From the NCBI GenBank assembly GCA_013076295.1, contig RQOL01000861.1, forward strand, positions 682,001 to 746,000: 64,000 bases of DNA, read 5' to 3'. Positions 11,490 to 21,586 of this stretch are shown here, in pieces. Origin of the DNA: Sanderia malayensis (Eukaryota > Cnidaria > Scyphozoa > Semaeostomeae > Pelagiidae). The notes beneath the pieces are model-generated. The model saw only the letters and a list, made by a program, of their open reading frames with translations, was not told the origin of the DNA and ran no database searches. The stretch's first letter is position 1. Every line of letters starts with the position of its first letter. Made by a program: the position numbers and the translations under genes.

Positions 11490-12310
11490 TTCTTTTTGGC
11501 TGCTCTGGTTTATTTCTTTTCATACAACTTGTTCCCTTGTTTGCTTGGGGGACTTCAGTTTGACCCCTTTGAATGCACCCTTGTAGATATGATCGATATG
11601 TTTGGTCAAAACGGGCCAGTTACCAAGAATCGACGAAATAGTGCCTGTGCTCACCTCTGTATTCAATTGGTCCAGCTGTGCAGCCATGCTTTTCAATTTA
11701 GCTACTCCATCATCTATGGTAGATACTACTTCCCACGGCAAAATTTCAACTTTTTGAACGCTGCATGGTATTTTTTAAATTGATTTGTGTATGTCAATGA
11801 CACCACACAAGCCAGATACAAAGGTTGTCTTCCTTATTGCTGCAAGATACTCCAAAGATTTTGCTCGCACTTTTGGATTTCCTGTTCTAGCTCTTTCTTT
11901 TAATTTTTGAACGATGACTGCGTAGCTCTTCTCAAACTTTGAAAAACTACTGTGACAGTATTGGGCAAATCGGGTTTCAGAATATCCATGAAGCTTGTAA
12001 AGCTTTTGGTCCAACTCATTAGCAGCTTTGAAAGATTGTTCAAGTCCCTTTCCAATGTTGATGGTGGAAGAGATATCTTCTATGAGCTTTATCAGCTGAT
12101 TTAGCCAATTAAAGACTGCCATCTCACGTATATTGTGGTCAGCACGATTGATGTTATGCGATGGATTCCAAGTTAACGTGAACCATTCCTAGTCATTGAA
12201 AGAAACATTCATTTGCTCCAATAACCTCTGTTTGATACCCAGCTTTATGTGTTGCCCATCAGCAGCAACTCCTTCCAATTGACAGTCAACGGCACAAATT
12301 CCTTTATCAA
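11490..12310 (-). pseudogene. hAT-like transposase fragment
   Basis: Minus strand: 12180-12310 reads AADGQHIKLGIKQRLLEQM, then a stop, then LTWNPSHNINRADHNIRE; 11775-12122 reads KLHGYSETRFAQYCHSSF; and, after a frame change, 11520-11741 reads LPWEVVSTIDDGVAKLKS. The SETRFAQY motif and the WNP-H-N stretch are like the middle of hAT-derived ZNF862/KIAA1586-type transposases. At least one stop and one frameshift are present. It lies between a BEL gag and a Gypsy LTR. Confidence 0.55.
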
Positions 12311-12349
12311 GTATGACTATAGAGAATAAGCAGGGTCACCAAAATGTAA

Positions 12350-13255
12350 ACTGGAACAGGATCATCATCGTTCGGTCCGTTGGCTCCTGAGATTTGTTGC
12401 AGATGGATGAATCGTGTCTTGCTCCGCATTTGGAACACCCTTGGTTGCTCTTGCATTCTGAGGCTCTGTGATTCGCACCAAGACAATTGAAGCAAAGTCA
12501 TTTCTTAGATATAAGCTGCTTTCGTGCTTCCGAAGATGTCGCCTGTTGGCAGTTGATAGGCTTATGCTCTTCACTGTCACAATACTCACAGTTGCTCGAT
12601 TTCCATGGTCTCTGACGGGTTTGAAGCGTTCTCTCGAATCTCCGATGAAGTGTACCGTGTTCTCTTCTCTCTTCTGGAATAGGATGTCTTTCGGTTCATC
12701 TCCGAGTCGCTTCTACAAGCTGTGGAAATCCCCAGGTGTCCCATTGGTCATTGTCTCTCACCACGTCTGACCGGATTCCAGGAAGTCTATTGATTAGTAG
12801 TCTGACGTAGCCATTGATTCTTTTTAGTTTTCCCATGGTCTCCTTGCTTGCACATGAGTAAGGAGCTTCTGATAGAAGTTGTGTACTTTGGCAGTGCTCT
12901 ATCCATTGACTTTAGGTAGATCCATGATCCCCTTCACATGTGCGGTGACAATTTTACTTGTCTTGCCAAATTTTGTTTGCAATATTTTCCTGGCTCGCTG
13001 GTACCCTTCTGATGTGAAAGGCAGTCCATCTATAAGAAGACGTACTTTCGAATCCAGTAGTTCCTTCAGGTACGAGAATTTTGAGACATTCAATATTCTT
13101 GCTGCATCTAGTTTTGTACTGAATTGGTTCCAAAATCTCATCCAATCGATGGCAATCCCATTGAATTTCATTATGCTGAGTTTCGGAGCTGAACCTTCAT
13201 GTCTCCTTCCTGTGTGATCAGCGTTTTCTTTTCGGAATTGTCACGAAACCAGATG
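12350..13255 (-). pseudogene. BEL/Pao gag fragment (DUF1759-like plus zinc knuckles)
   Basis: Minus strand: 12899-13180 carries KLSIMKFNG and FSYLKELLDSKVRLLIDGLP, the DUF1759-like gag core of BEL elements. Further down, 12350-12600 shows CEYCDSEEHKPINC, then a stop codon, then CFNCLGANHRASEC and CSKCGARHDSSIC, a series of CCHC-like zinc knuckles. At about 13240-13255 a TGGTTTCGTGAC sequence on the minus strand sits where a primer-binding site is expected. Protease and pol do not follow; pol of the same orientation lies at 7.0-8.8 kb and could be from the same copy. Confidence 0.7.
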
Positions 13256-13354
13256 TAAACTAACAGAAAAACACGGCAAGGTCTTATATACGAAACGTAA
13301 GCATTAGGCCATAACTTATCTATATAAAAAGAGTTCTCTTTGGTGTCTCCAGTG

Positions 13355-13706
13355 CGTCTTTTACTCACACACTCTCATTTTGGTATCTCTTTTGTTGTTG
13401 CTGCTCTTTACAAACTAGTTCTTTCACAAGGGCTTAGGCTTGTTGTCGCTAATTCTGCATCGTTTTCAGGTAGTCTTCTGTGTATAAACGTGTAGGGGGC
13501 TTCATGTCGAAGGGAGAGTTCACTTCTCGGCCATGCATCAGGAAGGCTGGGGTATGCATCGTCACTGAATGGGGTATGGTTCTGAAGGCAAACGTCACTG
13601 AGTCAAGGTAGTCACCCCATGTTGACGGTTTCTTCGATGCATTGATCTTTACTGCGTTGAACAACGTTTCGTTTAGTTTCTCGTTGAGGCCATTTGATGA
13701 TGGTCG
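13355..13706 (-). pseudogene. Ty3/Gypsy integrase, C-terminal part (piece 1 of a split gene)
   Basis: Minus strand shows LFRPSSNGLNEKLNETL, which contains the catalytic Glu region, then TFAFRTIPHSVTMHTPAFLM and HGREVNSPFDM, a typical post-core integrase segment, and after a frame change ALVKELVCKEQQQQKRYQ. The break at its N-terminal side coincides with the end of an inserted element (13710-16057, 3-bp target AAA). The next part of the same integrase begins on the other side at 16061. Described as a broken transposon gene only. Confidence 0.75.
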
Positions 13707-13709
13707 AAA

Positions 13710-16057
13710 TAGTCCAGTCAATACCTGATTTGACCCACAACCAATTGCAACACAAACCAAATATCGTGCATTTGGTAGCTTGACACCTAGAGTCTTTCCA
13801 AAAAAAGTCCCTGAAAATCCCAATTGCGGAACATTGTATAATTGTCACCGAAAGTTTTGCCATTAAGGTGGTAGAACACTACATCATTTTCAAAAGGGAA
13901 CCAATTATGGCTGAAAAAGAAAGTGATGTTTAAGTATTTTTCTTTTGATACTTAAACTGAAACTGACAATCTAGCATATAGCGGTGCCTGTCATTTAACC
14001 AAGCAAGGCAGATACTTCAGAGATGGGCGTGGCAATCAAATGCTATATATTTCATAACATACTATATTTATCTGAAAAGAACATGATATTAGTCAGAGTC
14101 ATCGTCAAGTTCTGGGTGCATTGAATTATCACAGCTGACCCACGGCATTCTCCACATGCAAATGAACATGCAAGGCCATTCTTCTTGCAGGAACATCTCA
14201 TGTTTGTGCATCCTTTCTTGCATTGGCAGCATATCAGCTTCAATAGCTCTTCTGGTGCACAAGCAAGATCAGTGTGACGAGGAATCATTGCATCATTGAT
14301 AACCCTCCATCCCCATTTTCTTGGATCTATTTCTCTGCCTTTCCACATCATTACTTGACAGTAAACACGCATGCTGTGATATTTTGCTGCCGCTGATGTT
14401 GGTGGGAGCGCTTCTGGTCTAATTTGAGTCTTGGCTGCGACGAGTTTCTCACAGAAAATGTTGTATCGCACTTCGTCTAGAGCAACCTCTTCTTTACCGT
14501 TGTACATGGTAATCAATGCCTTCTCGCCAGCTTCACAAACCTGCTCCTTCGAAGAAGATTCATCGCAGAAAATGCTTGCACATTGCTGAAACTGCTCGGA
14601 TTTATTGAAAGCTTTTATTGACAAACCCTTGCCAATGCCAAAGATACTGGACGTGGTATCACACCCTAGAAAGGCATGAAGAAACAGGATGCATTGACAT
14701 ATCTTTGATCCGAGAACGCGCTGGCACAACTGAATATCCCATACTTTACTCTTCTTCTTGGCATTTTGCTTTTGCTCAGGACAGAAGAAGATTTGATTTG
14801 TGTTCTCCTTTGCATGATACAGAAGAAGAATCAGCAGATCGGTGTCTTCTCCTACAACGACTGTGTTGACATTGGCTGATACTTCAACGGCCTTCTTTAC
14901 AGTATCAAAATCAGCATCACCCTCTGAATAGTGGACTTCACATCCTTCTTCTTCCAGCTTTTGCCCTAGCATGTTTATGAATCGCTGCTTGTTCCCTTTG
15001 TTTGCCAGAAACATTTCTTTCTTTATTGCAAGGAGCATATCTTCCTTGAACTTTACTTCCACTCCAGCTGATTGGCCTGTTCTTCTTTGATGAGTCACAT
15101 CCTTTGGTGCTGGACCGGACTCATATCCATCAAAAACTATAACTGCTTTTCCGTATCTTCTCTTCACATAAGATATGTATGAATCTAGAATTGAGGAAAA
15201 CTGAGCTCCTCGCTTCCATGGTAAACGCTGCAAAAGAGACCCTCCATCGATGACGTACTGGAATGGTTGACTGGGGTAGGGTACATCTGCATCAACAGCT
15301 TTCCAAATTACATCTGCAAGGGCAGGCTTGTTTGCTTTTCTTGGGAGGCCATTTGCCTCGAACAAAGAGGCTGGAACAGTGCACAGTTCATACTTGAACA
15401 GGATATGACCATCTTGTCCAGTAAAGTTCCTGACTGTGATCAGCCTCTGGAAAAGCAGCAGGGGATCTACTTGCATCTCTTTATTTATAGCTTTGGGATG
15501 ATTATGCGTGTTGATTACCACTGCTTGGTTAACTTTCCGGAAGACATATTCCTCTGAGCTTTTACCAGTCATGCCTGTTAGAATTTCTTTCCCAATTTCT
15601 TTCGCTCTGTCAGCATTTGTTCGCTCATCTGCAGTAACACCTGTTACAATGCATCTCAAGCAAGGATCTTCACTGAAAGGGTTTCTTGCATCCATGAATG
15701 CTAGGATCTTCTTCTTTGGATCTTCTTCTCTTCTTCATACTGTGAAACTCGCTATCATGCTTCTGTTACCGCATCTTGACATTTGACCGTGCCCCTTGCA
15801 ATGGTTTGGTACGTATCTACCGGTACGGAGAATTTTTCGAAATGAGATCAGTTGGGAATTTTTAAATCGCACACTTGTGACGTCATTAATCGGGCTTCCG
15901 ACTTTTGGCTCGATTTTAGGGCTCTTCTGCAAGTGCGATTTTTGGGGACTTTTTTTCTGCTGTAGGAAGGCCTTTGACCAGCACATTATCGTATCGGGAG
16001 CTTGTGTTGCAATTAGTTTAGGGTTATGGCATATTTGGACATATCTCTACTGGACTA
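13710..16057 (-). mobile_element. compact Academ-like DNA transposon carrying an XPG/PIN nuclease plus CXC protein
   Basis: The ends are TAGTCCAGT at 13710 and ACTGGACTA at 16057, followed internally by a second inverted block (CAATTGCAACACAA left, TAATTGCAACACAA right on opposite strands, about 45-60 bp in). It is flanked by AAA on both sides (13707-13709, 16058-16060), and the same Gypsy integrase continues on each side. Length 2348 bp. TAG termini and a 3-bp duplication are shared with the two larger Academ-like elements in the window. It encodes one large protein and lacks the N-terminal two thirds of the big transposase, so it may be non-autonomous. Confidence 0.65.
14052..15695 (-). CDS. 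XPG/FEN1-like PIN nuclease with C-terminal tesmin-type CXC domain
   Basis: This is a 547-aa intact frame. The open frame extends a little upstream of the ATG at 15695 to a stop near 15750. Nuclease landmarks in order: VIDGGSLLQRLPW (about residue 147), VFDGYESGP with a following KDVTHQRR (about 188), a EGDADFDTV acidic cluster (about 262), EDTDLLILLL (about 283) and HAFLGCDTTSSIFGIGK (about 341). These match the acidic-residue spacing of FEN1/XPG-type PIN nucleases, including the GCD motif. Residues about 493-518 have CQCKKGCTNMRCSCKKNGL and CSFACGEC, a CXC (tesmin/TSO1) zinc-binding motif. The same nuclease core ends the 1553-aa protein at 24892-29739. It is the only gene of its host element and is flanked by Gypsy sequence. 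Whether it acts in transposition is unknown. Confidence 0.8.
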   Translation of the reverse strand: MDARNPFSEDPCLRCIVTGVTADERTNADRAKEIGKEILTGMTGKSSEEYVFRKVNQAVVINTHNHPKAINKEMQVDPLLLFQRLITVRNFTGQDGHILFKYELCTVPASLFEANGLPRKANKPALADVIWKAVDADVPYPSQPFQYVIDGGSLLQRLPWKRGAQFSSILDSYISYVKRRYGKAVIVFDGYESGPAPKDVTHQRRTGQSAGVEVKFKEDMLLAIKKEMFLANKGNKQRFINMLGQKLEEEGCEVHYSEGDADFDTVKKAVEVSANVNTVVVGEDTDLLILLLYHAKENTNQIFFCPEQKQNAKKKSKVWDIQLCQRVLGSKICQCILFLHAFLGCDTTSSIFGIGKGLSIKAFNKSEQFQQCASIFCDESSSKEQVCEAGEKALITMYNGKEEVALDEVRYNIFCEKLVAAKTQIRPEALPPTSAAAKYHSMRVYCQVMMWKGREIDPRKWGWRVINDAMIPRHTDLACAPEELLKLICCQCKKGCTNMRCSCKKNGLACSFACGECRGSAVIIQCTQNLTMTLTNIMFFSDKYSML

Positions 16058-16060
16058 AAA

Positions 16061-16262
16061 CACACATGAAAATGTTCTTCGCCCCGATTTGCTGACATAG
16101 CGGCTTCATCAATTTGGATGTAAACTGACTGCCTCTGTCTGAGAGAAGTTCTTCTGGGCATCCATAGCAATGAATGAAGTCACGGAATAGGCGGGCTACT
16201 GTTTCTGCTTCTGTGTCTTTTGCCGCATAGACGACAGGCCATCTCGTAAAATGATCCTCGTA
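16061..16262 (-). pseudogene. Ty3/Gypsy integrase core (piece 2 of a split gene)
   Basis: The minus strand reads FTRWPVVYAAKDTEAETVAR and PEELLSDRGSQFTS, which contains the second catalytic Asp of the retroviral-type integrase core, then LCQQIGAKN up to the inserted element at 16057. The other side is cut by the pogo element at 16263 with a TA duplication at 16261-16262. The reading frame re-enters at 19021. It is an inactive, multiply interrupted copy. Confidence 0.8.
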
Positions 16263-19019
16263 ATTCGGGGCAAGATGAGACACATAAGAAAAGCATGTTA
16301 TTTTTCTCAAGTTAAACACTTTCAACAAAAGTAAAACTCATGCAAAAGAATCAAATATGTGTAACTAGTAAGATTAACACAAATTAGTGAAGTTTAATAT
16401 AATGCGCGGAAAAAAAATTGTGGTTAAGGTTAACTGGTCAAATGTCTCATCTTGCCCGAGTGTGGGGGCAAGATAAGACAACTTTAAAAATACTTTGTTT
16501 AGTCAATAGAAATGATTCAATTTCTTTCAGGCATGATAAATTGTTTTATTAACTCGAAAAAACACAAGAGTAATTTAAAATTTAAGACAACACCCATTCT
16601 TATCGGAACACACTATGCTGGCAACAGAAAAAGGTTTTTGAAACAATGTTAAATTCAGTCAATCAAGTTTTAAAAACACTATACATTTTAATTAGGCAAT
16701 ACAAAAATCACACTTGAAGTCTGTTATCGAATTTAATGAGCAACAGTTTTCATGGTACCAAACAGGACATTTACTACACTGGATCCAGTCTTCGCCAGGA
16801 AGAGACTCCAGCCAGCCGCCGTCGCAAACTAAACACTTGTAGTCAGAGCTTACTTTCTTTTTTTGCTTTCCTTTTTCTTGTTTTTCTGCACTCTTCTTCG
16901 ATGCTGTTTGTTTCCTTTCACCACCCTTAACTTGCTTCTGTTTGCTTTTCTTTTCTGCTTCTTGGAGACTCCTTTTGTAGGGAGAGCTTGTTATTATTTG
17001 GGATTCCTCGCTCCGCTTTTTTCCCTGTTTTGCCACAATTCTAGGAACCGGCAAAATCTTTTCGAATGAGCACTCAAGCTCAGGATCATAGGTACTTTCA
17101 GCTGATGTTATTACAAATGATTCTAGTGATTCACTGGAATCATTTGTATGGATGGACCAGGAGTTGTATGGATGGACCAGGGTAGCTTTGTGTTGGTTCT
17201 GGGTAGCTTCTAATCGTTGATCAGATGGACCAGAAGTGGGTTCCATTGTGGCAGCTGGATCTTCTGTAGAAGCAGCTTCTCTTGGGTCCTGCAGGTATTC
17301 TGAATCAGGAATGATGCCAGAGTTGAATGGGTGAATACCTGTTGTCTTGAACCCTGATACTGCATTTTCAACTGTTGCAGATTTGAGATAGGCCTCATTG
17401 AAGAGTTCCCCCAGCTTATCAACTGTTATTCTTCTGGCAGGGTGTTTACGCAGTCAAGAGTTGCAAGCAACATTGAATCCAGACTTCATACCTTTAAAAA
17501 AGCTTCGGTCCAAAGGCTGAAGCTTGTGTGAGGTATGTGGCGGCAATGAGAGCAAAAAAGACTATTTTCTTTAGCAAAATCAATTAGCTGGATGTTTTTC
17601 GTGTGTGACTTGTGGCCATCCAAAATCAACAACACTTTTGATTCTTTGCTGCATTTCGTATGCTTTACAAAATGCTTTACGAACTTAAAGAAAAGATCTG
17701 TGTCAACCCAGCCACTGTCGGAAACACCACCAATTGTCCCAGGTGGGGCACGCTCAATCAACTCAGGATTCATGCGCTTCCTCTTGAATATCATGAGCGG
17801 AGGTACAAAAGTACCAGTGGCACTCATCGCACAAATAATTGTTGTGGTTTGCCCTCTCTCACCACTGGTAACAGATGCCACAACCCGCTTTCCTTTCGGT
17901 GCTATTACCTTCACAGGCTTGTGCACACACGTTATTCCTGTTTCATCACAGTTATAAATCTGATGTGGCTCAAATTTGTGTGTCTCTAATAACTCTTCCA
18001 AATTTTTGAAATAGTTTTGAATGGAAGTTTTATTCAGACCAAACACTCGATTCAGTGCGATTGCCTCTGGTTTCCTCAAAGAGAGTGTTTTCTGCCTTTT
18101 TAGAAACCCATGAACAAAGTCTCTTCCTGCCATTTTCTTTTCTTTGTTGAAAGTGTGGTCACGTTTGTTTTGTTCTGCAAACTCAAAGACAAGTCTCCGA
18201 ATTTCATTTATGGAAAGACCACAAAACGATGAATCCATTTGCATGATGTAATCTGCCAGTTGCTTCTCTTGCTTTTCTGACAGAACATTTCTGGCTGGAG
18301 AAAAAAACTTTCTGTGCAGTTCATCCTCTGCTGTTGACTTTAATTTTCCTGTCACTCTCCGGTGCAAAGCATCCTTTGGAACAGAAAACACAACTGCTGC
18401 TCTTCTAACATTTAGTTCCTTTTTGCGAACTGCTTCTATGGCCAACTACATTTGAGATTCATCCCAATTTCCTCGTTGTTTTCCTGACATAATTTCGTAC
18501 CATCTAAAAACAATATTTACCCTTTTAAACTAACTGTAAACAACATAATTAAGAAATAGACAAAAACACAACTTAAATAAATGACTGGCCTAAATTGACA
18601 TGGATGATGCCGCGTCTTGCCCCAACAAACTAAGAGGCACAAAACCTATTTTTTATAAATAACAAATAAAATGGCCGCTCAAACAAGCTCGGGTAACGTA
18701 AACGTTCAAATTGACATTATCCACCACATAAAAGCATATAACAAAGGCACAAAATGGGGCTTTCTAATTTAAAAACAATTATGGCCTACCCAAATAAGGA
18801 ACGATCTAAAATTTTTTGAAAGTATACTCACCGTTTTGAAATCTTGTTAATCGCAACACACCATCCAAAATCCACTATCAAAAACACAAAATCAGCAAGG
18901 GGGAAGGAGAAAACACGTGTTTTAACATGATTTAGAGGCCGAGGTATCCTAAAAGAGGCTGCAGAATAGATTTATGGGAAAGTGTCTCATCTTGCCCGAC
19001 GTCGCATCTCGCCCCGAAT
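16263..19019 (-). mobile_element. pogo/Tigger-type DNA transposon
   Basis: The ends are inverted repeats: ATTCGGGGCAAGATGAGAC at 16263 against ATTCGGGGCGAGATGCGAC read inward from 19019, flanked by TA on both sides (16261-16262 and 19020-19021) as expected for the Tc1/mariner/pogo superfamily. The same AAGATGAGAC block is repeated subterminally near both ends (about 16444-16480 and about 18980-19000). Length 2757 bp. It interrupts a Gypsy integrase reading frame exactly. The single transposase gene is broken. Confidence 0.85.
16692..18445 (-). pseudogene. pogo-type transposase with C-terminal PHD-like finger, frameshifted
   Basis: 17486-18445 is the N-terminal 319 aa: a psq-type helix-turn-helix (RRAAVVFSVPKDALHRRVTG), a CENPB-type second DNA-binding region (GRDFVHGFLKRQKTLSLRKP) and the DDE_1 catalytic core, with the first Asp in YNCDETG and the second in LLILDGHKSH. 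A frameshift near 17550 moves the frame just before the third Asp (QPLDRSFF), and a TGA at about 17455 follows. The frame then stays open through 16692-17246, which has a Ser-rich linker, a Lys-rich stretch and a C-terminal finger CLVCDGGWLE ... CSKCPVWYHENC, like PHD fingers of other marine invertebrate pogo elements. One frameshift plus one nonsense codon make it inactive. Confidence 0.8.
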
Positions 19020-19374
19020 TACACTACCAACGCATACTGATTCCCCTTATCTGATTTCAGCAAAGTTCCAACGAAATCCATGGCAATGATCTGGAGGGAT
19101 CTTTCTGTCACAATCGATTTCAGAGGGGTCTTCGTAGCTGGTTTTGTAGATTTGAAGCGTGCACGCCCTTTGCAGTGTCTGATGTGGCGTTTGATATGCG
19201 ACTTCATCGCTGGCCAGAAGTACGACATCTGTATCTTCGTGTACATTCTAAAAAATCCCAAATGAGCTGAGAGGGGGTTTTCGTGGAGTTTCACTAGCAA
19301 CTGTCCGACCATGACTTTTGGAATGACAAACTGCTTTCTGATCTTCCCTGTTTTTTCTTGAAGTGTACGGTAGA
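19020..19374 (-). pseudogene. Ty3/Gypsy integrase N-terminal zinc region and core start (piece 3)
   Basis: The minus strand reads YRTLQEKTGKIRKQFVIPKV then, in the listed frame, HENPLSAHLGFFRMYTKIQ ... HIRHC, an integrase HHCC zinc domain of which the second Cys pair has degenerated (CKGRARF), and IIAMDFVGTLL with the first catalytic Asp. The N-terminal side ends abruptly at about 19374, where sequence of a YqaJ gene in the opposite orientation begins. The missing upstream part is found at 22180-22306 in inverted orientation. Confidence 0.75.
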
Positions 19375-19664
19375 CGTGCTACTCCAGACAACATATTTAT
19401 GTGCACATTCTGCAAGGAGAGCCATCATGTTGCCGTTGAGTACAAGTGCCCATACAAAATACAGAATAAAACTGTTAAAGAAGGATACAAACAAACTGAT
19501 TTCTTGGTGGAGAAAAATGGTGAAATATCTGTTCGAAAAGAGCATAAATATTATAGCCAAATCATTACGTAGATGGCCGTCACAAATTCATCATTTGGGT
19601 ATTTTGTTATGTGGACAACGCAAGGTGACGTTTTCGTGCAGAAAATTGACTTTGATCTTGATCA
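19375..19664 (+). pseudogene. ISL2EU-type YqaJ nuclease gene, C-terminal part before a nested insertion
   Basis: The plus strand reads ATPDNIFMCTF and VEYKCPYKIQNKTVKEGY, the catalytic D-(n)-ExK region of YqaJ-like exonucleases, then EHKYYSQIIT, a stop, and SSFGYFVMWTTQGDVFVQKI. It aligns segment by segment with the intact YqaJ protein at 40596-42338. It stops at the Harbinger element at 19665, and its C-terminus resumes at 21163. Confidence 0.75.
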
Positions 19665-19970
19665 GGCCCAAGTCAAACGTCGCTCTTCTCATGCGCCGAA
19701 TCTAATAGCTACATTAGGTGCATGAGAAGAGCGACGTCTGACTCAATTAAGTGCAGCAGAATGAATTAGGTGCTGCAGAATCGATTTGGAGCGACTGAGG
19801 CAGTCGCATATGCGACTCTGGAGCGACTTCAAGTCAAACGTCGCATTTTTCATGCGCCGAACTCAATGCATAAATTATTACTATCAAAATATAATTTATT
19901 TTTGTTTGAAAACGAGGCAAGTCATGCGCAGTGTTGTTTTTTCGGAGCTTCGGCGCCAAACGAAATCAAG

Positions 19971-20267
19971 ATGGCTTCGTGTTTACCAAAGATTTCAGAG
20001 TGTCAAATTTGTTTCGGCGAGACAAAGTACATCTGCATAACATGTGGAGTTGCAGTATGCAATAAATGTGGCATTCCAGAGCTAAATGAAAACACACGAG
20101 GGTGGTTAGCATCAAGAAGCGTTGGGTACTGCAGTAGGGATTGTGAAATTCCACCAACAACAAACAACAGTTACAGTACAGAGACCTTTGAATTTCCTAT
20201 AAAAAGGACAACGAGCAGCTCCCCCAAACAAAGCGATACTTTGCATCTACAAGTGCCATTAGAATAA
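19971..20267 (+). CDS. small Cys-rich (B-box-like) zinc-finger protein of a Harbinger element
   Basis: 98 aa from the ATG at 19971 (AAGATGG context). Cys pattern: ECQICFGETKYICITCGVAV then CNKCGIPEL and, near residue 57, YCSRDC, giving a CxxC...CxxC...CxxC arrangement with no membrane segment. The last 30 residues are read from sequence antisense to the transposase, which suggests a deletion fused the end of this gene to the middle of the transposase gene. Such small zinc-finger ORFs may stand in for the Myb-type second ORF of Harbinger elements; that role is inference. Confidence 0.45.
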   Translation: MASCLPKISECQICFGETKYICITCGVAVCNKCGIPELNENTRGWLASRSVGYCSRDCEIPPTTNNSYSTETFEFPIKRTTSSSPKQSDTLHLQVPLE

Positions 20268-20961
20268 CTGAATAAAAATTTTTAAAGTTGTGATATTCTT
20301 TTCTGGCAGCTGCACCTCCTGGGGGGCATTTTATTGGTATATGGCAACCATCAACCGCTGCCCAGCTATATGGAAACTGCCAAAGCTCTTCTGTGTCCAT
20401 CATCTTATCCTTAAATTCTTCTTCTGTTTTAGGCATGTGTTTAACTACACATTCTTTCCATAGACATGACACTATAGCTTCAGTGACTTCGTTCACAATC
20501 GTGGTTACTGTGGACCGGCCTAATCCAACCATTTCCGAAATGCTGTATAGATAATCACCTCTACCAAGACGGTAGAGACATATTGCCAGGCGAAATTCAG
20601 GGGATACAGGCTCTTCGCATAATGTCTGCCTCTCAAGCTTATGCCGAATTCTAGACAGAACAAAATTAAAGGTTTTTCTTGAAACGCGGAAAGTTTGCTT
20701 GAAACGTTTTTCGTTGTAAGTGTTCCACACCATTTGCCACCAACCAATATTTCTTGGCAGCCTTCTTGCTATTCGACCAGAAGATCTCCTTGACTCATTA
20801 TTTGATATCAAAAGCATGACGGCAAGAAATAGGGCCTTAATCATTAATTTTCTTTGATGTATAGCCACAACAATACCATTTTCCCAAAACCTGCGTCGTC
20901 TACGGCTTTCAGCAATCATTTTAATCAGTACTTGCGTTTTCGTCCGGTCCGTGGGAGCCAT
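20197..20961 (-). pseudogene. Harbinger (PIF-like) transposase, truncated after the second catalytic region
   Basis: 254 aa. The N-terminal basic region (ESRRRRRFWENG) is followed by a helix-turn-helix (SEMVGLGRSTVTTIVNEV, about residues 145-165) and the DDE_Tnp_4 core: the first Asp in SWAAVDGCHIPIKCP and the second in MALVDAKYRFVWG. Family members continue for about 120 residues to the catalytic Glu, but here the frame stops within 10 codons and runs into the zinc-finger ORF of the opposite strand. It is thus a C-terminally deleted transposase and the element is probably non-autonomous. Confidence 0.75.
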
Positions 20962-21162
20962 GTTGAAAAAGAGAATTTTTGGTTGCTATAGTGATCACAT
21001 ACACCTTCGGGGCCTGGGTGAGAGAAATCAATAATTGGGAGCGACAAGAATCAACAATTAGGTTCGACGTATGACTCAGTGTCGCTCCAGAGCCGCTCCA
21101 CTGCCGCACCTAATTATATTTAGTTCGGCGCATGAGAAGAGCGACGTTTGACTGGGGCCTCA

Positions 21163-21420
21163 CTGGACTAATCTGGGGAGAAATGCAGTAGTTTTTTTCA
21201 AAGCATATATTGCACCAGTGCTCTCGAAAAAAAGAGCCATTTCCTATTGTCCAAGCTGCGACAAGCCATGTCTTGAGCTAGAAGAAATTGAAAAATCCAA
21301 AGAAAACAGTGTGGAATGCAGTGCATGCGCAAGATTGCCTTGCGCAAGATTGCATGAAAAACCACCAAACGATTTTATTTGAGAACAGTGCAGCCAGCTA
21401 GCGCTGGCCCCTGACAATGA
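21163..21420 (+). pseudogene. ISL2EU-type YqaJ nuclease gene, C-terminus after the nested insertion
   Basis: The plus strand reads WTNLGRNAVVFFKAYIAPVL, aligning with the FFKSYL region of the intact YqaJ protein at 40.6 kb, then a Cys-rich tail CPSCDKPCLE ... CSACARLPCARLHEKPPNDF followed by a stop and CSQ. The tail looks like a treble-clef/PHD-like finger that the 40-kb copy lacks. Continuous with 19375-19664 once the Harbinger element is set aside. Confidence 0.65.
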
Positions 21421-21586
21421 CAATATTTTGGTGATATAGAAACATTTAACGATATATTATTACGATTTGAATAGTCAGCAAACTTTTATTGCTCAAGAAG
21501 TGAATTTTCAGCCTTTTAAATTCCGATGCCATTAGCTTTACCCACGTGACAAACACAGTTGTAATAAGGCCACCTAATACTTGAAA

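Larger units (their letters stand above)
19665..21159. mobile_element. 1.5-kb Harbinger-type element with two convergent ORFs
   Basis: Terminal inverted repeats of about 35 bp begin GGCCCAAGTCAAACGTCGC (19665) and GGCCCCAGTCAAACGTCGC (read inward from 21159), and include TCTTCTCATGCGCC. They are flanked by TCA on each side (19662-19664, 21160-21162), matching the 3-bp duplication of PIF/Harbinger. A further TIR-like copy lies internally at about 19709-19735 and 19831-19862. Excising it restores the YqaJ reading frame around it. It encodes a small zinc-finger protein (+) and a truncated transposase (-). Confidence 0.8.

Noticed and set aside
12468..13217. Plus-strand frames of 100 and 112 codons
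   Set aside because: Antisense to the BEL gag zinc knuckles and DUF1759-like region.
17210..17422. 70-codon minus-strand frame in the pogo element
   Set aside because: It is out of frame with the transposase, whose true frame continues through this stretch after a TGA.
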